A stretch of 64,000 bases of DNA, taken from the NCBI RefSeq assembly GCF_028453695.1, contig NC_135781.1, positions 2,780,078 through 2,844,077 on the forward strand. Direction: 5' to 3'. Each line of letters opens with the position of its first letter. Positions within the stretch are counted from its first letter, which is position 1. This document shows, in pieces, positions 12,831 through 23,400 of the stretch. Made by a program: the position numbers and the translations under genes. Origin of the DNA: Augochlora pura. Lineage: Eukaryota > Arthropoda > Insecta > Hymenoptera > Halictidae. The notes under the pieces were generated by a model. The model searched no databases. It worked only from the letters and a program-made list of their open reading frames with translations, and had not been told where the DNA came from.

Positions 12831-12990
12831 GATAATAATGATCGTTTTTGTTTACGATAGTGATAAACGATTTTGTTTACGATGATAATAATTGCTTTCG
12901 TTTATGGTAATAATAATAATCGCTTTCGTTTACGATAACAATAATTGCTTTCGTTTTACGATAATAATAATCGTTTTGGTTTACGATAAT
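12831..12990. repeat. Minisatellite, ~26-bp unit, about 6 copies
   Basis: The word GTTTACGAT, or close variants, begins at about 12850, 12875, 12900, 12928, 12953 and 12979, so the unit is 25-28 bp. Units read roughly as GATAATAATAATCG-TTTTC-GTTTAC. Copies differ by small ATA-triplet changes. Confidence 0.8.
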
Positions 12991-13091
12991 ATTAATTATA
13001 ACGGGCGATATTTATGTAGTATAAAAATTGTCAATATTAGTTTTATAGAGGAAGAGTTAAGTAAGGAGTTATTCTTGTTCCTTTCAATATA

Positions 13092-13600
13092 TTAACCCCT
13101 TGAACTATAATAACTAGTTAGACTTGTGATTAATATTCCATATGAGAACTTCTTATATATAAATATTATTAATTTATTTTAGATCGAAATCAAATTGACC
13201 TTTTCTAACTACAAGAATTTCTAACTACGACAGCTTCATGCAATTATAAAATAGAAAATACAATATAAATCTAAGCTCACCCTGATCGACTTTTGAGGTT
13301 AACTGTAGCCACTCTAGGCAGTTAACCATTTGCTCTACCACTCCTTTTACACTGCGTTGATTAGCACTTAATTGTCCTTAATATTTTTAATAATAGCATT
13401 ATATATTTTGTGTTTCTTTTATTATACTTATTTACTTTCGTTTCTGGACATTAATAACAAAAGAATTCAATTTGATCTCGATTTAGAAGAAACGAATGAT
13501 GTTCATATTTATTAAATCTAGAATTGAATATTTATCTCGACTCTGACACGTTATTATAGTATAGTATAGTATATTATAGTATAGCATAGAGGTTAGAAAA
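13092..13600. mobile_element. Decayed TTAA-end inverted-repeat element, possibly nested
   Basis: A left terminus TTAACCCCTTGAACTATAA starts at 13092. A long imperfect inverted repeat follows: about 13102-13217 pairs with about 13441-13563, sharing CTATAATAAC and an ATCAAATTGA-type core. Between the arms is a perfect 9-bp hairpin, GGTTAACTG...CAGTTAACC (13297-13327). A segment from about 13335 resembles the left end of the TTAA element at 14848, with TTGATTAGCA and CCTTAATATTTTTA in common. The right terminus is disturbed by a TATAG microsatellite (13556-13590). I read it as an old MITE with another related copy inside; the alignment is by eye. Confidence 0.5.
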
Positions 13601-14145
13601 AACATAATTTCTTTCCAAAAAAAAATAATACCCAATTTCTTCTCAAAAAGAAATAATACCCAATTTCCTCAATTTATGCATTACCAAACAACAATTTGCA
13701 AACGTCATCCGTGAGCTACAGGCTCTACGACAAGCAATAAACTAAAGATGAAAGCGTTCTCCGTCGGGTCTCAGAAAACGGTGAGACAGAGGACAGCTCG
13801 CCGAAACTTTCGACGATTTCCGATGGAACGCACCCGCGCGCAACTTTTCCCATTTCGCGGCAGCGAATTCTTTAATTTCCGAAAGCAATCCCGGATCGGA
13901 GGAGGCCTCGAGCCGTCGAGGAATCATCGCCGCCATCTCACGAGCCGCGGTTATAATCTCGGGGCGCGCCGGGGAAATAATTTTCGCGCGGAATCCCATT
14001 AATCAGCGTGACTCGATGGAACAGAAAACAAAAAGAGGAAGGAAAGGTGGCGGAGTATCCCCGCCGGGGCGCGGTTTATCTCCGAATCACGATCGCGCGG
14101 CTGTTAACCGAAAACACGTGGCCGACTGGCGGCAACCATCATGTA
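13601..14145. other. Short AT stretch then GC-rich block
   Basis: A direct repeat containing AAATAATACCCAATTTC occurs twice near 13620-13670. The remainder (13740-14145) is GC-rich with overlapping 84-85-codon frames on opposite strands covering the same bases, a sign of chance frames. No gene is supported. Confidence 0.4.
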
Positions 14146-14411
14146 TTAGGGTGTCCCATTAGTTTCTTCCCTTTTTTGATGCGAAACGAATACAGGATAT
14201 TTGTTGTTTAACGTTTATTTATTATGTTATATATGAACAGTTCTTTCATCTTTCAAAAAGCCTCATTATGCCCTCTTTCCAAAATTGTTATTTGCAAAAT
14301 ATTCTAGGTGCGTTTTTATTTAAATAATTTTTAAAATTTTTTTAAATAATTTTTCGATGCACTTAGAATCGCTCATAGCGTGGCGCGGAAGAAACTTATG
14401 GGACAAAATAA
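14146..14411. mobile_element. Mariner-like MITE with TA target duplication
   Basis: The 266-bp element is bounded by TA dinucleotides (14144-14145 and 14412-14413). Its inner terminal inverted repeats are 14152-14170 (TGTCCCATTAGTTTCTTCC) and 14387-14405, which match in 18 of 19 positions; the outermost bases match only partly. The interior is AT-rich and has no transposase frame. TA duplication and this kind of GTCCCATAAGTTTCTT terminus fit the Tc1/mariner superfamily. It is non-autonomous and appears complete. It could be an internally deleted derivative of a full element elsewhere in the genome. Confidence 0.8.
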
Positions 14412-14847
14412 TATATCTGTGTTCGCTGCTGGAACGAAATGCTTTCTCATCTCTGGGGCTGTATACCTGAATACGGCCGATCTCCCGTTAGGCAACGCCG
14501 AAGCCGTCGTAGGTGAGCCGAAGGTCGCGCGAACTATTTCAAGGATCATTATTTCTGGATCGGTTTACCACTATTCATTAGCGTCCGGCTTTCCGCGCGT
14601 AACTCGAGATCCACCCCGAAGTTCCTCGCGCCAGCCGGCTGCCGGCGTTAACAGACGCGGCCGGATAATTATTTTTCCCGCGTTGCTTCTGTTAATCGTT
14701 TCACGGTGCTCGTAGAACCCTAGCGCGACGCCAAGGTAAAAATCCGGAGAGACGCCATCGTAAATAGGAAACGATGATTCCTGATTGCGTGGCGAGGTTT
14801 CTCTTTATTTGGATTGATAACTAAGTGATCGAGAATTTTAACGCGCA
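14412..14847. other. GC-rich segment between two MITEs
   Basis: The segment contains a frame (14380-14715) that begins inside the MITE, so it is not a gene. No other feature is visible. The two neighbouring elements are of different classes, which suggests independent insertions. Confidence 0.4.
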
Positions 14848-15096
14848 TTAACCCCTTTGCACTGTGATACCATTTATTTGATTAGCATTTATTTATCCTT
14901 AATATTTTTAGGGGACATTATTAGCGATTTAGTTTATTAATTTTTTTAGTTTATCAGCGATTTGCAACTATTTGTCGATGTGTAAAAATTCGTATAAATC
15001 GAATATTATTATAATAATATTATATATATATGTAGATATATACATATATAACATATACTATACATATAATAATATAAATGTTGTGCAAAGGGTTAA
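14848..15096. mobile_element. TTAA-bounded MITE (piggyBac-like ends)
   Basis: The left end is TTAACCCCTTTGCACTGTGAT (TTAA at 14848-14851) and the right end is GTGCAAAGGGTTAA (TTAA at 15093-15096). TTAA at both edges and a CCCTTTGC terminus fit piggyBac-type non-autonomous elements. The interior is AT-rich with a TATATA microsatellite (about 15010-15070) and no coding capacity. A second candidate right end, GTAGTGTAAGGGGTTAA, lies at 15136-15152; either could be the original end, or two elements abut. Confidence 0.6.
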
Positions 15097-15152
15097 AGAT
15101 GAATGGGGGCTAATTGACGCAGCTTGAAGGGCATCGTAGTGTAAGGGGTTAA

Positions 15153-15783
15153 CAGGGCCAGACAATTTTTGTTTCTTTCATCGTCTTTACGTACTTCCGT
15201 TAATAGATTTTGATAACAGAATCATTTATTTGAAGAAAACGCTCGGAACACACGGCGCGGCGCACGACCTCCCCCGAGCTCCCTGGAAGAGCCCGCGCCG
15301 GCGATATCGTTCGCGGTCGCGCACGGCATAAATAAAGAGTGAAAAACGATTCCGGGCAAGGGGGGGGGAGTGGCCGGCTGACTTTCTTGCCGCATTCCAG
15401 CCGGCGCGGCCGAGGCAGGAAGAGGCCGCGCGCGCGGCGAGAAGAGATACACCACCGTCGTCGTCGCAGGGGATCCTTTCCCAGCGCGCGATCCTCCCGG
15501 GACTATCGATTCTCGTTCGCGTCGAAGAGAACGGGCGTGGTTGTCTCTCTCTCTCTTTCGCGAGGAAAGATATCCGTAGCCACCGAAACGTGGTAACGGC
15601 GCCGCGATCGCCGTTTCACCTGCGATAATGGATAAGCGTTCTCAACCCTTTGCCGTCCGCGCAGATTTTGCGAGCCGCTTGGTACTTTTTATTTTCAATT
15701 CTCTCGAATCCTTAATTTTCGTGATTTTCTTACGAAAGGTATTCCTTTTCGTCATTATTGTTCCAGTTAAATGACATTGCATA
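15153..15783. other. GC-rich block
   Basis: The block is GC-rich, with a G run near 15360 and a CT microsatellite near 15544-15558. The opposing frames of 77 and 85 codons are on opposite strands and overlap. Near 15645 a loose CAACCCTTTGCCGT word resembles a TTAA-element terminus without its TTAA. I see no gene. Confidence 0.4.
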
Positions 15784-15903
15784 TTAACCCTTTTGCACCC
15801 GGAGCCATTTTAACTGTAAATCTGAAATTGAACAAAATCAATTTTTATGCATACTTTATTTCTCAAATCTAAACCTTATTGTTAGAAAAATTATTTCGCA
15901 ATT
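15784..15903 (+). mobile_element. Truncated copy of TTAA MITE family
   Basis: It begins TTAACCCTTTTGCACCCGG and continues with CCATTTTAACTGTAAAT, AACAAAATCAATTTTTAT, CTTATTGTTA and AAAAATTATTT in the same order as the full member at 59584-59821. It lacks an internal piece and the right terminus, ending near 15903. It is a decayed insertion and has no coding capacity. Confidence 0.7.
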
Positions 15904-17024
15904 GTCGAGCTCGAAACGCTCCAGGCGTCGTCGACGTCGCAGTCGCGAGAATGGAGCGTCGTATCGCGTTCCCGTGATTCGCTTTGACGGGTTATTTCCG
16001 GAAATGAAACGACCGCCTGTGATCCTTCCGCGAGCGAACGCCACAAAGGACATCCCGGATGGATCCGGCGCTTTGATGCCGGCCGTATTTTTGGAGATCG
16101 TCGTTAATGCCGCGCCGCTCCTTGCCGCCCTTCCACCGCCGGGGCTAATTACCGTCCGATGATCGTTCGTATAATTCAACGCGGCCATATCTGCGCGACC
16201 GACTTCAAAGAAGGACGACGCTCGCTTCCTCGATCGGTTTAATTGTTTACCACGGCCGACTCCCGTCAGAAGTATCACGGATAAACGGAGACGATGTAAA
16301 TTGCTTAATTAAGTGCCGCGCTGCCGGGAAAAAGGATAAGAGGGAAAAACGTGCCGAGCCACGGGATACCACAGCTTGAATGAGAAAGAGAGAGAGAGAG
16401 AGTATCCTCGACTTAACGCCTCGAGTTATTTCCAGAAACAGGATTCTTTATTGTGCTTGCATTCTGGCCGCGCGTATCCCGCGTAACTCGGGTTAATTAA
16501 TTGGTGCGAAACTATGCGACGAGTCTTCTTCTTCTTCCTCCTCCTCCCCTCGCTCCGCGCAAGCGGTTCGATCGTACCGTTGCTTACGAGAACGAACGAG
16601 TAACCTGTTAACCGGCTATGACGAGATATTATGCGCGAAGGGGAGACGAAATGGATGTTGCGATTTTTAGCGTCGCTGGAATTTTGAGAAAATCGTGCGT
16701 TTTCATTCGAAGAATTAATTTCTCATTGAAAGCTGCCGTGATTATATGTACCTTCATGTATTAATAATATTATACCATTAAAATATATACCTCGATATAC
16801 TAATTATATTATATAATTGCGATATATATCTCGATATATTAATTATATTATACAATTAAAACATATACTTTGACATATAACTTTGATATATTAATTTTTA
16901 TATTGTCATTTATATACATTTATAATTCATATAAATTAATGAATAATATATATGCGTAACTATATAAATATGTATATATAGAATAAAGCATCGTATACAT
17001 GATACTTCGAATTTGCTCAGTTTC
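15904..17024. other. GC-rich block then AT-rich interval
   Basis: GC-rich sequence to about 16690 holds two frames on opposite strands over the same bases (15902-16162 and 15856-16278), plus a GA microsatellite near 16386-16403 and a CTT/CCT stretch near 16526-16550. From 16730 it is AT-rich with ATATATTAATTATATTATA-type repetition. No gene is supported. Confidence 0.45.
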
Positions 17025-17262
17025 TAACCTCGTTCTAAAATTTTACAATAATTAATAATATAACGTCGACATAACCTAGTCCTAAAATTTTATAATAATT
17101 AATAACATAACCTTAACATAACCTAGACCTAAAATTTTATAATAATTAATAACATAATCTTGACATAACCTAGTGCACAACACAACCTAATTCTAAAATT
17201 CTATAACAATTAATAACGTAACCTCGACATACACCCTCTCCCTAAAATATTACAAAATTTAT
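17025..17262. repeat. Minisatellite, 47-bp unit, about 5 copies
   Basis: The motif CTAAAATTTTATAATAATTA followed by an ATAACCT..ACATAACCTA segment recurs, with CTAAAATT at about 17033, 17082, 17129, 17192 and 17242. The central spacing is 47 bp; one interval is lengthened by about 16 bp. Copies are diverged but clear. Confidence 0.8.
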
Positions 17263-18554
17263 TACATAAAAGAATTTCCTTCTTTCATTTACCGGTTTTA
17301 CACGAATATTTAATAATTCAGCGCCGGCGTATCGACGACACCGCGACGCAAATATTAGCAATGATTTAGGTAGAGCGCGCCGCTCGTATCGGTTCGAACC
17401 GAATCGCGAGATTCGCAAACAAAGTTTAACAGGGAAATATTTTGTTTCATTCATAAATTTCTATTGCAACTGTCCGAGGTGAATGCGCGTCACGCGAACG
17501 GGCTTCGAGGCCGCGGGACAGAGTCGTGGTACATTGAATACCGACGAAATTTTATCGAAATATTTTTACGCGGACGGACAAACAACACAAAAGAATAAAG
17601 GAACTTTTGCGCTCTGCCGTTCGATAAATACGGACGTAATCGCGGCCGAAAAATAACCAATCGAAGAGGCACGGGAATCGGTTCGGCACGAATGGCAACC
17701 GCGCGAATATGTACGTATACTAAAATGTATACTCTCGTCGCGAATATATATATATGTGTACGTCGTAGTTGGACATTATTCAGGCCGGCTAGCATCAATT
17801 TTTTAATGGTGCAGCAAGAGCAGACGCTCGATGCTTTTATTGGCCACCGGTACATATGCAACAGCCATTCATAAAACCCTTTTTAACAATTCATGCGGCC
17901 GACGCACGCGGAAGTCTCTACGCGTCCCGCGGCCGACAGTTTTCAGCCGCGATGCGTGCGGCGCAACCGTCGCTGCACTGCGAACTTCGCCGCGTTTGTT
18001 TCGAAACTCTGCTCGGTTCTTCGGATTACAGGGTCGATTACAGAGACGGCTTCGTATTTTTCCTTGTTTCCAGGACGGAAGCACGACGACGGGGTTGCTT
18101 GTACGCGGCTGCGTTTTATTCGACGCCGGGGGGTGGCTTTTTATTGCGATGCGATAAAAGCTCTTCTACTTCGCGTTTCAATTGTTTTAACGCTACTGGT
18201 ATATTCAAGAGACGTTCATTTAGTTTCTATATGTTATAGATAACAAATTGTTAAAATTTAAAACTACATATTTTTATATTAAATTAAATATATTAAATTG
18301 AAAGTTGCAAACGCTGTGAATGGCGTAAATTCTAATTGCTCTATTTGTTCTATTATTAATGTTTAAAATTCGTGACATAAATCAAGATATTGTTTAAAAA
18401 TTATATGTGAAGCTACCTATCACTCGAGAATTAAAAGGTTCGCATTAAAATATCATCCCTTAGCAGAGATATTTTTCGTCTGTTAAATAGCAGCAGAGAA
18501 AATCAATTTTAAAAATATGAAAAAATTATATAAATACTGTTATTAGCGTAGATA
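17263..18554. other. Mixed noncoding sequence
   Basis: It contains a 14-bp palindrome TCGGTTCGAACCGA (17389-17402) and GC-rich DNA around 17880-18160 with four overlapping frames on both strands. AT-rich DNA follows. A TATATATATATG patch lies near 17744-17758. No gene or complete element is visible. Confidence 0.4.
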
Positions 18555-18692
18555 AATATTTCCAATCAGAATTTGGCAAATAAACTGTCTTTTAAACAAT
18601 TAGAAATATATTCAACTACGTACCATCCACCTATAACTATTATTTAAAAAAAGAGTTTATTCGCCAAATTCTGTATGGCTTGAAAATATAAA
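18555..18692. mobile_element. Small foldback (inverted-repeat) element
   Basis: Arms at about 18557-18604 and 18638-18691 are inverted copies. The best matching core is CAGAATTTGGCAAATAAACT against the complement of AGTTTATTCGCCAAATTCTG. The loop is about 33 bp. No target duplication is obvious. It has the form of a short MITE or of an RNA hairpin; no transcription evidence exists here. Confidence 0.55.
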
Positions 18693-19615
18693 AATATTCT
18701 TAGCATATTTGTCATTTGAAAAACCGATTATTTCCGAATGCCAGTCGCAGTGATCACAAACGCCATACCGAGCGGTAGAAGTCCTTCCGCGCCGTTAATC
18801 CGGTAAATATCGTCTCCAATCCGGAGTCTATCTAACTCACACGTTTTTCTACTTGTTAGGAGACGCCGCGTAACTCACCGGTCTCGAATTAAATGGGACA
18901 GTTCTCGAAGGTCCGCGGCCGCATTCGATTCACAACGTTCCAATCAACGTGCAACCGGTCCGGTTCTCTCTCTCTCTCTCTCTCTTCGCGAGCCTAATAT
19001 ACTCGCTGTCCGGACTCGGTCGCTAATAAAACAGCCGGTGAAAGTTTCCCGGAGCAGTTTACTTTCCAGCAGACACTCGTAACTCCGCTCGCCGCTCGAT
19101 TCCCAATAAATATACCGTAACCCTCCACCTCCTCCTTCAATTTCACCGTGGATCCTCTCGTCGCTCGCCGACGGATTTTTCCACCGTCGTTCAGCTTGCC
19201 CGCACGGTGATCCCGGGGATTCTCGGATCCGATGAACCCCCTTTTGTGCGCGCGCGCGCGCGCGCTCGGACGCGGTCTCACGGCGGACAGGGGGGTATCG
19301 CGAATCGCGCCGATACATACTTGAATTAACGCGAAAGGCGTTGTCAATTTCGCCGGGGCGTCAGAGACCGGCTTTTGTGGCCGCGTCCGAAGACCTCGAA
19401 CTTCCCGACGTAGGCGTGAAGTTGCCCGCGGGACGAGAGACCTTCAATGTCCAATCAGCGGACAACCGGGACCGACAACCTCACCCACCCCCCTCACTAT
19501 CTCTTTTTCTCTTTTTCTCGATTTCTCTTTACCTGTATTTCTCCCTTATCTTGATGTCTCTCTCTCTCTCTCTCTCTTTCTATGCTTTAAAGCATTTAAA
19601 ATTTTAGAGGATGTA
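18693..19615. other. GC-rich block with CT and CG microsatellites
   Basis: The block contains a CT run (about 18966-18986), an alternating CG run (about 19249-19267) and CT tracts (about 19500-19580). Minus-strand frames of 117 and 124 codons overlap in two registers through these repeats. They show no recognisable domain, so no gene is called. Confidence 0.45.
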
Positions 19616-19890
19616 AAACTGTATAGAGTATAGAGCAGAGGCTATAGAGTAGACAGTATAGAAAATAAGAGTATAAGCAAAGACTATAGAGTAGAGAGTA
19701 TAGAGTATAAGCAGAGATTATAGAGCAGAGACTATAGAGTACATACTATAGAATAGAGAATATAGAGTAGAGAGTATAGAGTGTAGAATATAGAGTAAAG
19801 AATATAGAGTAAAGAATATACAGTAAAGAGTACAGAATATAAACTATAGAGCACTTGTATAGTATAGGCTATAGGCTATATAGTATAGAG
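19616..19890. repeat. TATAGAGTA-type degenerate array
   Basis: About 270 bp consist of close repeats of (A)TATAGAGTA(GAG/AAG)A with units of 9-18 bp. It lies directly after the CT tract and ends before GC-rich DNA. It is a degenerate short-unit minisatellite. Confidence 0.85.
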
Positions 19891-20400
19891 CATACAATGT
19901 ATGAACCCGTAAAGCCTGCTATAATGAAATTCGCGCAAAAACGCGATTAGACACGCCTGTCCGTAGAAAACTGTCGGTTCGCATGACGAGTCGAAACAGG
20001 AGAGCCTACTCTCTCCCCTTCCGCGCGCGCGCGCGCGCGAGTTATAAATTATCGGATCTCCGATGGCGGGATCGATAACGTCGATTCCGGTTGCCGCGTT
20101 CGCCCAAGATTGATTTCCCGTGGATCTCGTAAACCGCGAGTCAACATTCCTAATCTACCGGGGCTGCGCGAGCGAAAATATCGCCGGCATTGACACTGAA
20201 AAAGGATTCGCCGGCGGAACGGCGACGCGGCCGGACTGACAATCCCCTACGTCCCAGCGCGGTACTCCCGTCCGACGGCCGGACGGACGCACGGGGGATT
20301 CAATTTGTTCAAGTTCTTCGAAAGTTGCACTTTGTATCGCGCGACTACCGCGTCTGTTCTTTTGCTGTTCGCGTCGCGATAAGCGGACGCACGTCACGTT
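19891..20400. other. GC-rich block
   Basis: GC-rich sequence with an alternating CG run at about 20024-20039. Frames on both strands (20155-20397 and 20190-20495) overlap. No gene is supported. Confidence 0.4.
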
Positions 20401-20605
20401 TTAGTCGGCGGACGGCGATGAAGAGGGTGACGGTGATGGAGAGGAAGGGGGAGACGGGGGAGGAAGAGAGAGGATGGAGAGGAAGAGGGATGTAGAGAGG
20501 AAGAGATGGAGGAAGATGGTGAGAAAGCTGGAGATGGACGGATAGAGAAAGTAAAAGAGAAAGAGAGATTGACAGAGACATAGGCCGAGAGAAAGAGAGT
20601 AAAAT
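20401..20605. repeat. Purine-rich GGA/GAGA tract
   Basis: About 200 bp are purine-rich on the plus strand, with GGAGA, GAGGAAGAG and AAGAGA units. It passes into AT-rich DNA on the right. The frame on the reverse strand is Leu/Ser/Pro repeat translation. Confidence 0.7.
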
Positions 20606-21714
20606 TATCAATAAACTATATAATATACAATAAAAATAATAGTTTCTATATAGAGCAACACTGTACCTTTCCAATTTCAATTCTCCTCTTCTTCATCCAA
20701 AAATATTACCACACGAACCTCTTGCAAATAAATCTACAAAAATGTTAATATAACAAATTCTCCACTAACTCTCCATTAAAAAATAAATCCTACACGAAAC
20801 AAAATTATTCTCATACCTGCCAAAAATCGTCCTTTCAAACTCTGCTCTTGCGATGCAATCTTTCCTCCACCGCTTCGCGGAAAATCGCTCGCCTTCGGCC
20901 GCGTTTACAAGAATTCGGTCTCGCAAGAATTCGACAGACCTCGTCGCAATTAACAAAGAATCGCGCCGAAAAGAGGCCCGTCGCGGTAGCTTTCCGCCCG
21001 GCGTTGGCTCGCCACAAAGAAACTTCCCGACCGGGGCGGCACATTCGCGTCAGGTCCTTGCCGGCCGGCGAAAACGTGACGCGGAACCGTCGTCCTTGGA
21101 TATTCGCGCGGCGTTCCGCCGACGGCGATAAATTTCGCGGTTCGGCCGGTGCCAAGCAGAGACCGAGGATCGTAATCACAATGCCCGTAGAGTCGACGCG
21201 GTAACAGACTTCGTCGCAGCGGCGACGAGCATCGCGGCGCGGTTTCGCGCGCGAGCGTGGCTCTTTTTAGAGCTCGATGAATCGCGCGACGATTTCCCCT
21301 TACGTTCGATCGGGGAGACGCGTCACAATAGACACGTCGTTGCATCGTCTTTCACGATCCCCTTGGACAATGAAGCTGGACAATGGTTGGGATTAACGAT
21401 ATTCCGCGGAAGCCGGAAATAGCCGAGCCGGCGGGAAAACTATAGGCGATCGACTTTCAGTGGTCTTCGACCACGGTTCTGTCGGATCAAGTGGACGATT
21501 AACTCGCGAAATTGGCCTGGAGGGCCGCCAGCGATTGCGTGGGCCTTTTTTAATGATTCTGGAAGATCGCGGGATTCTTGGTGACAATTGTCGCAATTGT
21601 CTCGCGGGTTAAAGGGCGTCGGACGAGCGGAATTTATTGCTTCTTGCTTTCGTTGCGTGGGGGTGAGTTAAGTTGGGGAAATTGTGGCGATGGCGGTGCT
21701 TTGTAATTGTTTGC
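20606..21714. other. AT-rich gap and GC-rich block
   Basis: A short AT-rich gap (20606-20820) precedes a long GC-rich block (20821-21640). Four frames of 90-131 codons on both strands lie over the same bases at 20835-21345, which argues against any one being real. I see no splice-like exon structure. Confidence 0.45.
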
Positions 21715-21915
21715 AATGGTTTATAATGTAATATTTTATAATATAATAATTGCAACACCTTATAATATAATATTTCTTAACGTTTTATAATATAATACTT
21801 TATAACAGTTTATAATATAATACCTTATACCACCTTATAATACTTTATAATATGATATTCCATAACACTTTATAATATAATAATCTATAATACTCTATAA
21901 CATCTTATAATTTTG
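21715..21915. repeat. TTTATAATATAATA degenerate array
   Basis: Repeats of the form CTTTATAATATAATA and CAC/CACTTTATAA fill about 200 bp with spacing near 20-30 bp. It is an AT-rich degenerate tandem array. Confidence 0.75.
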
Positions 21916-22310
21916 GAATTCATCGCTATTTTCATTAAAATTACAATTAACCAATATTTACTAATCTTTATGCATGACGAGTATACTCGCTACAAAATAT
22001 CATCATATCTCCACGACGAATGAACTCGTCAAACAGCTAACTAACAATTTCTGCATCAACTTCTCAAATTCTCTAGTCCTAAAACTAACAAAAAATAATC
22101 GAATCGACTGTAAAATCCTCGACCATCCCCGAGAAAGTAATGTCAACGAGACGACCATTGATCTCCACGAAAATTCGCCGCGCGGTTAACAGATTTGCTA
22201 GAGTCGAAAGAGTCCGAAAACACCGTCGCCATAAAAATCGCTGTTCCAACCCATCAGCGAACCTTGTCTATTAAGATCATCTAGCATCTAAGACCAGATC
22301 ATCGCGCATG
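21916..22310. other. AT-rich to mixed sequence
   Basis: The sequence changes from AT-rich to mixed composition. A 71-codon frame (21974-22189) has mixed composition, but nothing in or around it resembles a known protein. No gene is called. Confidence 0.35.
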
Positions 22311-22960
22311 TAAATGAATTCAACGGCAGAACGCGGAAAAGCTATCCTCGCGACGACGAAGAGCCTGAACCCTTAGACACCCGTCCGCGAATTAATGATT
22401 CTCGTCCCACGCCTAATTGATATACGCGCGCACGCGATTAATTTATCGATATCCTCAACGAGACTTCCACCGCCGCGGGTGTAATCATCGCCTTCGGGTT
22501 CCCCGGGCCGTTCCGCGCGCGGTCAAGTACAATAATTAACCGGCGACGTGTTTACGATAGCCGGTTATTTCATTCTATCGCGGCGATAGGGAATCCGGTG
22601 ACATAATTAATAATAACGACAAAACGCCGTCGCGTTTCCCGCGGTACGTCCCGCATAATCCACGAACGATAATCGCTCCCTCTCATTAACATAAAACATT
22701 AATTGAACGCCGCGCGATATCGATTGATGCATATGCAATCGCGCGCGTTTTAGATCGCAACGCGCGCGTGGGTAACGCCGCGACCGGCCGCGGCACCCAC
22801 CGTTGTTTACCCCGTTGTAACGGTAAAATCGACGATATTACACGGCGATATAATGCGGGGAAGAGGGTGAAGGGGGGCGCCGATAGACCGCGCGATTCTA
22901 TTTACAATTCCATTAACGTGTCGACTGACCGTGTCAACGAAACCCGCGGACTATGATACG
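22311..22960. promoter_or_regulatory. Candidate cis-regulatory block (TAAT-rich, GC-rich)
   Basis: Within GC-rich, CpG-dense DNA there is an unusual density of homeodomain-type cores: ATTAATGA, CTAATTGAT, GATTAATTTATCG, ATAATTAACC, ATAATTAATAATAAC and CATTAATTGAA. An octamer-like ATGCATATGCAAT lies near 22727. Clusters of such sites inside otherwise GC-rich DNA are typical of insect developmental enhancers. The function is an inference; no gene or conservation data are available in the window. Confidence 0.3.
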
Positions 22961-23094
22961 CTTGATCCGCGGCGAGATCCATGCGCCGCCCTTAACCCTT
23001 AACCCCGTCGACTTAACCCTTTAAGGACGAGACGTCGTCGTGGTGTTTCATTTGGCGAGATGAGTGGGTGACGATAGTCAGTTTTTATCTTGAG
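22961..23094. other. Cluster of TTAACCC words
   Basis: TTAACCCTTAACCCC...TTAACCCTTTAAGGACGAG occurs at about 22992-23030. TTAACCCTTTAAGGACGAG resembles the left end of a TTAA-bounded element, but I see no matching right end. Confidence 0.3.
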
Positions 23095-23400
23095 ATGGAT
23101 TGTTTATAAATTATGTGATTCTATATGATTGCATGTGATCGTATATAATTTATATAGTTGTATATAATAGTCGTATATGATTGTATATAAATTATATAAG
23201 TGTATATAACAATCGTATATAAATTATGTAATTGTATATAAGAATCGTATATAATTGTATATAAATTATAAAATTGTTTACAGTTGCCTATAATTGTATA
23301 TAGATTATATATAATTGTATATAATTGCATAGAATCGTGTATAAATTATATAATTCTACATAATTGCATATAATCTTATATAACTCACCTAATTGTATTA
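23095..23400. repeat. TATATAATTGTATATAA degenerate array
   Basis: About 300 bp consist of repeated TATATAATTGTATA, AATCGTATATAAATTATA and related words with spacing of roughly 18-40 bp. The reverse strand reads as a Tyr/Ile-rich frame, which is repeat translation. Confidence 0.85.

Noticed and set aside
13297..13352. tRNA-like sequence on the minus strand (GGAGTGGTAGAGCA)
   Set aside because: It resembles a D-arm only; no T-arm GGTTCGANNCC, no cloverleaf and no acceptor pairing follow. It lies inside a decayed inverted-repeat element.
17389..17402. GGTTCGAACC, similar to a tRNA B box
   Set aside because: No A box lies at proper spacing and no cloverleaf can be drawn; the site is explained as a 14-bp palindrome.
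23121..23330. 69-codon Tyr/Ile-rich minus-strand frame
   Set aside because: It is a translation of a TATATAATTGTATATAA array.
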